Shown: in pieces, positions 12,242 to 19,569 of the stretch
Layout: each line of letters begins with the position of its first letter
How positions within the stretch are numbered: the first letter of the stretch is position 1
IMG/VR virus record: IMGVR_UViG_3300031671_000007
Coordinates: 1-28,424 of that record
DNA from: a virus
Direction: 5' to 3' (one strand)
DNA length: 28,424 nt
Made by a program: the position numbers and the translations under genes
The notes under the pieces: model-generated
What the model was told of the DNA's origin: nothing
Databases searched by the model: none
The model's input: only the letters and a program-made list of their open reading frames with translations

Positions 12242-12468
12242 TGCCCGCACCCCGCAAGGCCGAACGCGCACGCCTGGCGAAGGTCGGGAAGGCCGAGGAG
12301 CGGTCGGAGCGTGGCGCGCCGCGTGGGGCCTATCCCACAAATTCGCCCGGTCGGGCCGTCGCCGCGAAGGGATATGCAACCAAGGCGGTGGACGCGGGCC
12401 GTATGTCGAAATCGACCGAGCGCGGGATCGACGCGCGCGCCAACCGCGAACTCAAGAAAGGCAAGTGA
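12241..12468 (+). CDS. Small basic hypothetical protein
   Basis: A 75-residue Lys/Arg/Ala-rich protein: MPAPRKAERARLAKVGKAEE, a Gly/Pro middle, and an STERGIDARANRELKKGK end. Probably disordered and nucleic-acid-binding by charge. It is coupled to the zinc ribbon by TGATG. No family is recognised. It may be a virion-internal or packaging accessory protein, judging only from its place before the terminase genes. Confidence 0.55.
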   Translation: MPAPRKAERARLAKVGKAEERSERGAPRGAYPTNSPGRAVAAKGYATKAVDAGRMSKSTERGIDARANRELKKGK

Positions 12469-12469
12469 A

Positions 12470-12637
12470 ATGAAGAAGAGCGAACCCCCCAAGGCCGCCA
12501 AGCCTCGCGACCACATGGAGGACGCCGGCGCGCAGATGAAGCGCGGCGTCGAGCATCTGGCCGAGCACCACAAGGAAGAGCGCCGCGAACTGGAACGCGG
12601 CCACAACCACGAACGCGGCAACGAAGGGAAGCGCTGA
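12470..12637 (+). CDS. Small charged helical protein (55 aa)
   Basis: A 55-residue, strongly charged protein. After MKKSEPPKAAKPRDHM it continues as one probable helix rich in Glu, Lys, Arg and His (EHLAEHHKEERRELERGHNH). AAAGG lies about 9 nt before ATG 12470. No family is recognised. It could be an internal-head or scaffolding-type accessory, but the evidence is only composition and position. Confidence 0.55.
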   Translation: MKKSEPPKAAKPRDHMEDAGAQMKRGVEHLAEHHKEERRELERGHNHERGNEGKR

Positions 12638-12638
12638 T

Positions 12639-13136
12639 ATGGCCGGATGGATCACCGCCGGGTTGCCGCAAGTCGGCCCCGCTTCCCAGAACGGCGTCGT
12701 GCAGACGGCGCCGGCTGGGCAGTATCCGATGCTCTCGCCGCGGGCCTTCGTCGCGGCGGACACCGAAGCCGCCGCCGGCCAGGCGCCGCAGAGTGTGGCG
12801 GCCACTGTAGCGCAGATCGCCATGTTGGCCGTCGCGATGGCGCACAATCAGCAGACCTCGACCGCGGGCGCCGCCACGTCGAGCACGACCAGCGGCTCGA
12901 TCATCACGGAGGCGCTGACCACGGCGGCAGGCGCGACTTACACGATGACGCTGACCAATACCCTGGTCACCGCCGCCGGTGCGCCACTGCTCGTGGACAT
13001 CCGTTCGGGCTCCAACACCACGCCCGGCATGACGCTCACCAGCGTGACGAACGGCTCCGGCTCGTCCGTGTTCGTGTTCACGAACCAGGGCGCCGCGGCG
13101 CTGAATGGGACGATGGTCATCGGCTGGTCGCTCTGA
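12639..13136 (+). CDS. Ala/Thr-rich hypothetical protein, possible virion decoration protein
   Basis: A 165-residue protein. Residues 1-75 are Ala-rich with a helical stretch (SVAATVAQIAMLAVAMAHNQ). Residues 80-165 are Thr/Ser/Gly-rich beta strands (SIITEALTTAAGATYTMTLT, FVFTNQGAAALNGTMVIGWS), resembling a single beta-sandwich as in capsid decoration or fibre-like proteins. There is no signal peptide. GGAAG lies upstream of the ATG. Its position before the terminase genes is compatible with a structural role; not proven. Confidence 0.55.
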   Translation: MAGWITAGLPQVGPASQNGVVQTAPAGQYPMLSPRAFVAADTEAAAGQAPQSVAATVAQIAMLAVAMAHNQQTSTAGAATSSTTSGSIITEALTTAAGATYTMTLTNTLVTAAGAPLLVDIRSGSNTTPGMTLTSVTNGSGSSVFVFTNQGAAALNGTMVIGWSL

Positions 13137-13139
13137 CCC

Positions 13140-13628
13140 GTGTCTGACGATCCCGCCCCGAAAGCCGGTCGCCCTTCCGTCTACAAGCCGGAATACGCCG
13201 AGCAGGCGCGCAAGCTGTGCCTCCTGCTCGGCGCAACCGACAAGGACCTCGCCAAGTTTTTCGAGGTGGACGAAAAGACGATCGTCCGCTGGCGGCACGC
13301 GCGCGAGGATTTCGGCGCGGCGGTCGAGCAGGGCAAGATGGCGGCGGATGCGAACGTGGCGGAACGGCTCTATGTCCGCGCCGTGGGATACGAGCATGAG
13401 GCCGTCAAGATCTTCATGCCCGCGGGCGCCAAGGCGCCGGTCTATGCCCCGTACACTGAGCGCTTTCCTCCGGATGTGCCGGCGCAGTCGTTGTGGCTGC
13501 GCAATCGCCGGCCGGCTGAATGGCGGGATCGGGTCGAGCACACCGGTGACAAGGGCGGTCCGATCGTGAGCGAGGTCCGCTATCGCTGGGCGGACGAGAC
13601 CAAGGACGAACCGCCGAAGCCCGAATGA
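13140..13628 (+). CDS. terS: Terminase small subunit
   Basis: A 162-residue DNA-recognition subunit of the packaging motor. Residues 10-60 (GRPSVYKPEYAEQARKLCLL, GATDKDLAKFFEVDEKTIVR) form the N-terminal HTH that binds the packaging site. Residues 60-110 (EQGKMAADANVAERLYVRAV) form the oligomerisation helix. The end WLRNRRPAEWRDRVEHTG is typical of this family. GTG at 13140 begins 4 nt after the previous TGA. Its stop overlaps the large subunit's ATG, the usual terS-terL coupling. Confidence 0.85.
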   Translation: MSDDPAPKAGRPSVYKPEYAEQARKLCLLLGATDKDLAKFFEVDEKTIVRWRHAREDFGAAVEQGKMAADANVAERLYVRAVGYEHEAVKIFMPAGAKAPVYAPYTERFPPDVPAQSLWLRNRRPAEWRDRVEHTGDKGGPIVSEVRYRWADETKDEPPKPE

Positions 13629-14962
13629 CCGCGCAGATTGTCACGCTGCCGTTCTGCCCGCGGCCCTGGCAGGTGCCACTGATCGAGTGCCGGGCGCAGT
13701 CTATCGTTGCCGTGGTGCATCGCCGAGCGGGAAAATCCACCGCGTTTGTATGGCGCGGTCTCCGCAAGGCCCTGACGCACACCCGGAGCCATATCCCCGC
13801 CCATCGTCGCAACCTGAAGGCTGACCCTCCCCGCGTCATCCATGTGCTGCCGGCGCAGGTTTCTTGGAAGCGCACCGGCCTCTGGGACAAAGTTGCGCGG
13901 GCCGCTGCGGAAATCCCCGGCGCGGTGGTGATGAAGTCGGAAATGCGCGTCATCCTCCCGAATGGCGGAGTCTACCAATGCGGCGGGATGGACAAGCCTG
14001 ACTCCTGGCGCGGCGGCTTGGCGGATGAGGTAATCGAAGACGAGGCCGACGATGTGATTGCCTCCGGGCTCGACATGGTGGTCGAGCCGATGCTGGCCGA
14101 CTACGCCGGGTGCCGGGTGAAGATCGGCACGCCGAAGGGCAACGGGCGGCTCGCGGCGGCTTACCATAAGTGCGATCCAGCCTCGCGGTTTCTGCTGCCG
14201 TGGCAGGCGACGGGCGCCCTGGACGATGCTCAGATCGCGTCCCTGCGCGGCACCCTCGACGAAGAGGAATTCTCCCAGGAATTGGAATGTTCGTTTACCG
14301 CACCGAATAGCGGGTCCTACTTCGGCAAATGGCTCGACGCCGCGATCGCCGAAGACCGCGTCTGCCGCGTGCTCTACGACCCCAAGCTGCCCGTTTTCAC
14401 GGCGTGGGACCTTGGGATGGACGACAGCACGGCGATCTGGTGGTTCCAACGCTCGCCAGGCGGCGAATGGCGGTTCCTCGAATACTACGAGGATAGCGGC
14501 CCGGGCCTCGACACTTACGCCAAGCTACTGCTTCAGAAGCCGTACATCTATGGCCGCCATTTCCTGCCGCATGACGTCCAGGTCCGCGAGTTAACGTTCG
14601 GGGGCCAGTCGCGGCGCCTGTATCTCGCGGGCCTCGGCATTAAGCCGATCCATGTCGTGCCAGCGGCGAACCCGGCGGATCGTGTGGCGGCAACGCGCAA
14701 CATCCTCCCGCGGGCTTGGTTCGACGTGACGGGCTGCGCCGAGGGACTGAAGAAACTGCGGGCCTATCGGCGCCAGTGGAATGAGCACATGGGCGTCTGG
14801 AAGGCCGAGCCACTACACGACGGGTCTTCTCATTGCGCGGATGCGATTGGCACTGGTGTCCAGGGGTCTCAGGACCCCGATGCGGCACCAGTCGCGATCG
14901 CCCCCTATGTCGCCACGAAGCTACATACGACACCGTCCCGTCCCGGCCAGTGGATGGGCTGA
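13625..14962 (+). CDS. terL: Terminase large subunit
   Basis: A 445-residue ATPase/nuclease that pumps and cuts phage DNA. Walker A is HRRAGKS at 32-38, after the PRPWQ-type adenine-binding segment. Walker B is the acidic stretch at 132-143 (LADEVIEDEADD), preceded by the usual MDKPDSWRGG. Coupling motif IGTPKGNGR follows at 167-175. The RNase-H-like nuclease begins FTAWDLGMDDSTA (D262, D266, D267), and a second metal site lies near HDGSSHCADAI at the C-terminus. Full length for the family. It starts in an ATGA overlap with terS. There is no headful versus cos evidence. Confidence 0.95.
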   Translation: MTAQIVTLPFCPRPWQVPLIECRAQSIVAVVHRRAGKSTAFVWRGLRKALTHTRSHIPAHRRNLKADPPRVIHVLPAQVSWKRTGLWDKVARAAAEIPGAVVMKSEMRVILPNGGVYQCGGMDKPDSWRGGLADEVIEDEADDVIASGLDMVVEPMLADYAGCRVKIGTPKGNGRLAAAYHKCDPASRFLLPWQATGALDDAQIASLRGTLDEEEFSQELECSFTAPNSGSYFGKWLDAAIAEDRVCRVLYDPKLPVFTAWDLGMDDSTAIWWFQRSPGGEWRFLEYYEDSGPGLDTYAKLLLQKPYIYGRHFLPHDVQVRELTFGGQSRRLYLAGLGIKPIHVVPAANPADRVAATRNILPRAWFDVTGCAEGLKKLRAYRRQWNEHMGVWKAEPLHDGSSHCADAIGTGVQGSQDPDAAPVAIAPYVATKLHTTPSRPGQWMG

Positions 14963-14974
14963 CAGGAGTTCGAG

Positions 14975-15127
14975 ATGGCCCGCATGGAATCCAAGAAAGG
15001 CGCCCCGGCGCGCCCGCGCGACCCGGAGAAGGGAAAGGGCGACGGCATCAAGGCCGCGATGCGCCCCCAGGGCGGCAAGCCGTCGAAGCTGGCGCCGATG
15101 GGTGCGGCGAAGAAGCGGGAGCGGTGA
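14975..15127 (+). CDS. 50-aa basic protein between terL and portal
   Basis: A 50-residue Lys/Arg/Pro-rich protein from ATG 14975 with AGGAG upstream to a TGA at 15127. Probably disordered and nucleic-acid-binding by charge (MARMESKKGAPARPRDPEKG, KLAPMGAAKKRER). Its stop overlaps the next ATG (TGATG). It is one of four tiny coupled genes inserted between terL and the portal, which are normally adjacent. Function unknown. Confidence 0.6.
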   Translation: MARMESKKGAPARPRDPEKGKGDGIKAAMRPQGGKPSKLAPMGAAKKRER

Positions 15128-15300
15128 TGTCGATCCTCGATCGCGATCGGCCGCTACGCCAGCCCACCATGTCCGCAAAGGCGCTGGCACCCGAACGCCG
15201 CATGAGCCCCGGCAAGCCGGCCGGCGAGCAGATGGCGAAGTCGCCGCTGTCGGCGTTGCCGCCGAAGGGGAAGGTGCAGACGGGCATGAAGGCGCGGTGA
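15127..15300 (+). CDS. 57-aa basic hypothetical protein
   Basis: A 57-residue basic protein (MSILDRDRPLRQPTMSAKAL, SPLSALPPKGKVQTGMKAR). It shares style and a KP-S/L repeat flavour with the 50-aa protein just before it, so the pair may be diverged duplicates. It starts in a TGATG overlap, and its TGA overlaps a GTG start. No family is recognised. Confidence 0.6.
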   Translation: MSILDRDRPLRQPTMSAKALAPERRMSPGKPAGEQMAKSPLSALPPKGKVQTGMKAR

Positions 15301-15521
15301 GCGCCCGAGGCGCCAACGGAATGACGGTGGTCGATATCTGCCGCTCGATGCTTGACCGCGCCGAGCGCGGAGAGATCAGCGGCATCGCCATCGCGACAAC
15401 GCATCCCGACCTGTGCACTGCGAGCGCTTGGGTCATGGAGGAGGCCACGCTTGCCGAGTTGTTGGGGTCGGTCGCGATTTTGAACGCTCGGCTTATCCAA
15501 CAAGCCCAGGACGGCCCATGA
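15297..15521 (+). CDS. Small hypothetical phage protein (74 aa)
   Basis: A 74-residue protein: VVDICRSMLDRAERGEISGI, AIATTHPDLCTASAWVMEEA, then a helix TLAELLGSVAILNARLIQQA. The middle resembles small phage proteins with a central strand ending SxxW, but no named family is secure. GTG at 15297 overlaps the upstream TGA. ATG at 15321 would give 66 residues. Its stop overlaps the next ATG. Confidence 0.6.
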   Translation: MSARGANGMTVVDICRSMLDRAERGEISGIAIATTHPDLCTASAWVMEEATLAELLGSVAILNARLIQQAQDGP

Positions 15522-15649
15522 CCGCCACCGACCCCGCCGCCGTAGCCGCCGCGCTCCGTGCCCAAGCCGACGCCTGCCAGGATACCGACCCCGCGCGAGC
15601 CCAGATGCTCCGCGACAAAGCCGATCTGCACGCCAGGGCTGCCCGCTGA
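15518..15649 (+). CDS. 43-aa helical microprotein
   Basis: A 43-residue Ala-rich helical peptide (AAVAAALRAQADACQDTDPA, RAQMLRDKADLHARAA) that ends just before the portal ATG. ATG at 15518 overlaps the previous TGA. Regular Ala/Leu spacing suggests a helical hairpin. Unknown function. It is supported only by perfect coupling. Confidence 0.5.
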   Translation: MTATDPAAVAAALRAQADACQDTDPARAQMLRDKADLHARAAR

Positions 15650-15652
15650 TCC

Positions 15653-17809
15653 ATGGAAGACGTCGACACCGACCCGCGCGATGTTCCCAACCATAAGGAC
15701 GATCGCCACCGCCGCATCGTCTCCCGTGCGCACCGTCGGTTCAAGCGCGTCCGCACCTACGAGAGCGATGCCCGCAATCATTGGGTCGACGACTACAAGT
15801 TCGCGAACGGGGACGCCTACAACAACTACCAGTGGCCGAGCGAGATATACAACGCCCGGAACGGCGCCCAGCGCCCGACGCTGACGATCAACAAGACGCA
15901 GGTCCACAACCGGCACATCATCAACGACGCCAAGCAGCACAAGAGCGGGATCAAGTTCCGTCCGGTCGGAGACGGCGCCACCGCTGCGGCGGCCACGATC
16001 TGGGAAGGCATTGCGCGCCACGTCGAGAACATCAGCCGCGCGCAGTCGAACGCTTACGGACCGGCGATCGAGTTTCAGGTGCAGGCGGGTCTTGGCTTTA
16101 CGCAGGTCGTCACTGACTACGTGAGCGACGACAGCTTCGACCAGGAGATTTACTTCCGCGGCGTCGGCGATGTGCTCGGCACGTATCTGTTCGAGTGTAC
16201 GGAGAAGGACGGCGCCGACGCGCGCGGGGGCTTCATCATCGCCGACAAGCCGCGCGACGAGATGGAGGAGAAATATCCGGAGTTGAAGGGTCATGCGTCG
16301 CCCAGCAACGCGGTGGACGGCGAGGACAGTGACTGGCTGCGCGACGATCACATCCGCGAGGCGCTGTATTACGAGATCGAGGAAGAGAAGGACGAGCTGA
16401 TCGGGGACCGCACGAGCGGCGTGACGATCCTGCGGAGTGAGGTGACGGGCGATCTGGTGCACAAGTGGGAGCAGGATGCGAAGGATCGCGGTGAAAAACT
16501 GCACCGGCGCGACGTGGTCCGGAAGAAGGTGCGCTGGTACAAGATCGTCGGCGACATGATCGTTGAAGAAGGCGATTGGCCCGGCGTTACGATCCCGCTT
16601 GTCCCCTGGATCGGCGAAGAGACCGTCATCGACAAGCGCATGGACCGCCGCGGCCATACCCGTGCGCTGCTCGGCCCGCAGCAGATGCTGAACTACAACC
16701 GATCGGCAGCAGTGGAATACGGGGCGCTTCAGAGCAAGTCCCCGTACATCGCTCCCGCTGCCGCGATCGGCGACTACATGACGTATTGGGAAACGGCGAA
16801 CACCGTCAACCATGCGTTCCTGCCGTGGAAGCACGTCGACGACAACGGCGCCCTCATCCCGTCGCCAGAGCGCCAGGATGCCCCCCAGGCAGCTCCCGCG
16901 TTCCTGGAGGGGTCCCAGGCCGCCGAACAGGATATGCAGCTCGCCTCGGGCCAATACGACGCTGAGATGGGGGCGCCAGGCAATGAGCGGTCCGGCACCG
17001 CGATCAACCAGCGGCAGCGCCAGAGCGATCGCGCGACGTACCACTTCGTCGACAACCAGGCGATGGCGATCCGCCGGCACGGGCAGATCCTGCTGGAGAT
17101 CGTGCCGAAGGTGTATGACACCAAGCGGCTGATCCGGATCGTGGACGAAAGCGGGCTTGAATCGCACGTCCAGGTCGACCCGATGGCGAAGGAAGCGCAC
17201 TCAGTTGCTCCGGATGGCACGGTGACGTTCAACCCCAACCTCGGCCGCTATGAGGTGGTCTCCGATGCCGGGCCCGACTTTGCGACGCAGCGGCAGGAAG
17301 CCTTCAATGCGATCGTGCAGATTCTGACCCAGGCGCCGGCGCTGATTGATCGGATCGGCGATCTGCTGTTCAAAGTGGCCGACTTCCCGCTGGCGGATGA
17401 GATCGCGGAGCGGTTGAAGCCCGGCTTCCCGCCGGCGGCACAGCACGCGATCGGCGAGCTACAGAAGCAGCTCCAGGGCCAGAACAAGCTGCTCGGCGAG
17501 GCCATGCAGGCGTTGGCCGAAGAGCGGCTGAAGGTCAAAGGCGAGGATGCCGAGCAGGCCGTCCGGGCGTTTGATGCCGATACGCGGCGTCTGGCGGTCG
17601 TGAAGGACATGCTGCCTCTCGATCCGGCCGACATGCAGGCGATGATCCACGAAACGGTGCGGCAGGCGTTGCAGGACAATCTGGGGCCGATCGTGGCGCA
17701 CCTCTCGGCCGGGGTGGGGGCGCAGACCTCCGCGGATGGGCCGGCTGGGGCGACGGGACAGGCGCCGATGCGGCAGGTGACGCCGCCCATGGGAGATATG
17801 GCGGCATGA
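15653..17809 (+). CDS. P22-type portal protein
   Basis: A 718-residue portal, the size of P22 gp1. It would form the twelve-subunit ring at the head vertex through which DNA enters and leaves. Recognisable features are RRFKRVRTYESDARNHWVDD, NARNGAQRPTLTINKTQVHN, an IKFRPVGDG segment, and the wing/stem region ETVIDKRMDRRGHTRALLGP followed by QQMLNYNRSA. The last 110 residues (LQKQLQGQNKLLGEAMQALA, then a Gln/Ala-rich tail) form a coiled-coil barrel-like extension as in P22. It begins four nt after the upstream stop and overlaps the next gene by ATGA. Confidence 0.9.
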   Translation: MEDVDTDPRDVPNHKDDRHRRIVSRAHRRFKRVRTYESDARNHWVDDYKFANGDAYNNYQWPSEIYNARNGAQRPTLTINKTQVHNRHIINDAKQHKSGIKFRPVGDGATAAAATIWEGIARHVENISRAQSNAYGPAIEFQVQAGLGFTQVVTDYVSDDSFDQEIYFRGVGDVLGTYLFECTEKDGADARGGFIIADKPRDEMEEKYPELKGHASPSNAVDGEDSDWLRDDHIREALYYEIEEEKDELIGDRTSGVTILRSEVTGDLVHKWEQDAKDRGEKLHRRDVVRKKVRWYKIVGDMIVEEGDWPGVTIPLVPWIGEETVIDKRMDRRGHTRALLGPQQMLNYNRSAAVEYGALQSKSPYIAPAAAIGDYMTYWETANTVNHAFLPWKHVDDNGALIPSPERQDAPQAAPAFLEGSQAAEQDMQLASGQYDAEMGAPGNERSGTAINQRQRQSDRATYHFVDNQAMAIRRHGQILLEIVPKVYDTKRLIRIVDESGLESHVQVDPMAKEAHSVAPDGTVTFNPNLGRYEVVSDAGPDFATQRQEAFNAIVQILTQAPALIDRIGDLLFKVADFPLADEIAERLKPGFPPAAQHAIGELQKQLQGQNKLLGEAMQALAEERLKVKGEDAEQAVRAFDADTRRLAVVKDMLPLDPADMQAMIHETVRQALQDNLGPIVAHLSAGVGAQTSADGPAGATGQAPMRQVTPPMGDMAA

Positions 17810-18165
17810 AACGCATTCCCCGCAACTACGCCGGCCTGAACGCGCACCGCCTCGTGGCGAGCGTCGCAATCGAGATGGCGCAGGAGTGGTTTGAGGTCTA
17901 CGCGCGTGACAATGCCGTATATCGCAAGCTCCGCGCCGACGGTCAGGTGACGGAGCGCGCCGCGCGGGCGCTGTTCGTCGAACGGGTAGCGCCCCGGTTC
18001 CTAGAGGACGCGCGGGCGCAGTTGGCGTCCATGCTCGCCGCGGATGCGCCGACTTGCGAGTACACGAAGGAGCAGATTTATGAGGCGCTGTGCCTCGATT
18101 CCGATCTGCGGGCCAATCGGTTCGTCGCGGAAGATCAGGCGGCGATCCCAACGGCCCTCCACTGA
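17806..18165 (+). CDS. Hypothetical protein downstream of the portal
   Basis: A 119-residue, mainly helical protein (RLVASVAIEMAQEWFEVYAR, RAARALFVERVAPRFLEDAR, YTKEQIYEALCLDSDLRAN). It overlaps the portal stop (ATGA), so it is translated with it. It is followed by a 125-bp leader. Helical composition and position between portal and scaffold suggest a head-assembly accessory, but I recognise no family. Confidence 0.6.
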   Translation: MKRIPRNYAGLNAHRLVASVAIEMAQEWFEVYARDNAVYRKLRADGQVTERAARALFVERVAPRFLEDARAQLASMLAADAPTCEYTKEQIYEALCLDSDLRANRFVAEDQAAIPTALH

Positions 18166-18290
18166 TTCGCGCCGAGTATCCTCGGGGCCTTCGGCTACGC
18201 GAAAGCGGAAACCGGGCTGGGGGCGTGAAGCTACCCCGCGTATCTACCCTCCGGCGGGGCGAGCCGAGCGACTGAGACCAAGGAAGCACC
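18166..18290 (+). other. 125-nt structured leader before the small pre-scaffold gene
   Basis: Noncoding. A hairpin with CCCCGC and GCGGGG arms (about 18233-18257) is followed by GAGCGACT (18266-18273) and the AAGGAA ribosome site. The octamer GAGCGACT recurs twice in the coat-gene leader. Possible translational control element. Confidence 0.45.
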
Positions 18291-18566
18291 ATGAGCGACG
18301 ACCCCATCGAACTCCGCGCCGAAATAGCGAGGCTGCGGGAACTGCTGGACGACAACGGGATTGATCCCGATCCCGTCGTTTGGCCGGCAAAGCCCTTCGG
18401 TCCTCCCACGCTTCTAGATCATATGACCCACCAGGCCGCGGTCTCTGCGATCAGCAGCATGCTGGCAGACTGGAAGCGGACCGACGCGATTTTTGCCTCT
18501 TGGGGAGACAAAGGGGGCGCGCCTCTCCGTATTCGCCTTCCCGCTGACTTTTCGGTGCGGTCATGA
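18291..18566 (+). CDS. 91-aa protein with a coat-like C-terminal peptide
   Basis: A 91-residue protein. Residues 5-25 (IELRAEIARLRELLDDNGID) are a short coiled-coil motif common in phage proteins. The middle is helical. The last 13 residues, LRIRLPADFSVRS, closely match LRIRLPVDFTVRTG near residues 48-61 of the coat protein encoded 1.2 kb downstream. AAGGAA precedes the ATG, and the stop overlaps the scaffold ATG. The coat-like tail could bind coat-binding partners or be a recombination scar. Confidence 0.6.
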   Translation: MSDDPIELRAEIARLRELLDDNGIDPDPVVWPAKPFGPPTLLDHMTHQAAVSAISSMLADWKRTDAIFASWGDKGGAPLRIRLPADFSVRS

Positions 18567-19372
18567 GCGGCACCCAGACCCTACAGGCCGACCCGGAAGA
18601 GACTGCGCCGGTTGTCGAGACGCCGGCCGCCCCGGTTGCTGCCGACCTCCCCGTTGCCGCGCCTGAACCAGCGCCGGAGCCGACCGAGGCGGAGAAAGCC
18701 GCAGCGGCGAAGGAAATCAAGAAAGCCGACGATGTCCGCAAGCGCATCAACGCCCTCACACGACGCGGCGCCGAGGCCGAGCGTGAACGGGACGCGCTCC
18801 GGGCCCAGCTTGCCGCCGCCCAGGCGCTGATCGGCGCGCAGCAGCCGGCCGGTGAAGAGACTGCACCCACAGCACCCGCGGCGCCTCTTACCGACGAGGT
18901 GATCCGCGCCCGCGCAGCCGAGCTGAACGCCGCCGAGCGCTTCCAGGAACGCACCCGCGACCTGATCTCGAAAGGCGCCAAGGAACTCGGCGCCGACACC
19001 TGGAACGAAAAAACCGGCATCCTCGCCGAGATGGGCGCCACCGGCAATCAGGCGTTCATGCAGGCGCTCGCCGAGCTGCCCGACGCGCACAAGCTGGTCG
19101 CGCACCTGGCCGACGATCTCGACACCCTCTCCGGGCTGCTAGGGCGGTCACCAGTGGCGATGGCGGCCGAGATGGGGCGTATCGCCGCAGCGATCAGCAC
19201 ACCGGTCCAGCGGTCGCTCTCGGCGGCTCCGAAGCCGGTGGCGCCGGTGACCGGGCGTGTGACGGCCGAGCCGGATGTCTACGACGACAAGCTGTCCATG
19301 GCCGAGTACGTGAAGCTGCGGCGGAAGACGGCGCCGGTGGCGCTGGGTGGCGAGAGGCGGCGTAACGCCTGA
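18563..19372 (+). CDS. Head scaffolding protein
   Basis: A 269-residue protein placed exactly where P22 has gp8, directly before the coat. Residues 1-45 are Pro/Glu/Ala-rich and disordered. Residues 42-105 form a charged coiled coil (EAEKAAAAKEIKKADDVRKR, EAERERDALRAQLAAAQALI). The C-terminal end, MAEYVKLRRKTAPVALGGER, is a basic helix-turn like the coat-binding end of scaffolds. It would guide coat assembly and leave before packaging is complete. ATGA overlap at the start. Identification rests on position and composition; scaffolds are poorly conserved. Confidence 0.8.
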   Translation: MSGTQTLQADPEETAPVVETPAAPVAADLPVAAPEPAPEPTEAEKAAAAKEIKKADDVRKRINALTRRGAEAERERDALRAQLAAAQALIGAQQPAGEETAPTAPAAPLTDEVIRARAAELNAAERFQERTRDLISKGAKELGADTWNEKTGILAEMGATGNQAFMQALAELPDAHKLVAHLADDLDTLSGLLGRSPVAMAAEMGRIAAAISTPVQRSLSAAPKPVAPVTGRVTAEPDVYDDKLSMAEYVKLRRKTAPVALGGERRRNA

Positions 19373-19569
19373 CGAGATAGCGCGGACATTCCGCGCCGGG
19401 CACCGGGACCCGTAACCCGAGCGACTAAGCCTACCACGAAGTCGAGCGACTTTCCTTATCCGACTCAGTGGCAATCCGCAGTCCTGTCAAGAACCTTCGG
19501 GTGAGACGGGATTATGTGTTGTCCCGCGCTTGATCCTTTCGAGGATCGCGCAAAGTCGGAGTGCCTGTC
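19373..19569 (+). other. 197-nt structured leader before the coat gene
   Basis: Noncoding. Hairpins: GCGCGG/CCGCGC at 19380-19396, CGGGA/TCCCG at 19507-19526, and GATCCT-ttcg-AGGATC at 19532-19547 flanked by GCGC on both sides. GAGCGACT occurs at 19419 and 19444. The last hairpin ends about 10 nt before the coat's GGAG. Such leaders often raise stability or translation of the coat message. Confidence 0.5.

Noticed and set aside
12330-13541. 403-codon minus-strand open frame
   Set aside because: Antisense to several coupled rightward genes including the terminase small subunit.
14921-17200. 759-codon open frame on the minus strand
   Set aside because: Lies wholly antisense to the portal and its small neighbours, and its product is Arg/Val-rich with no domain. 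Long antisense frames are expected in such GC-rich DNA.
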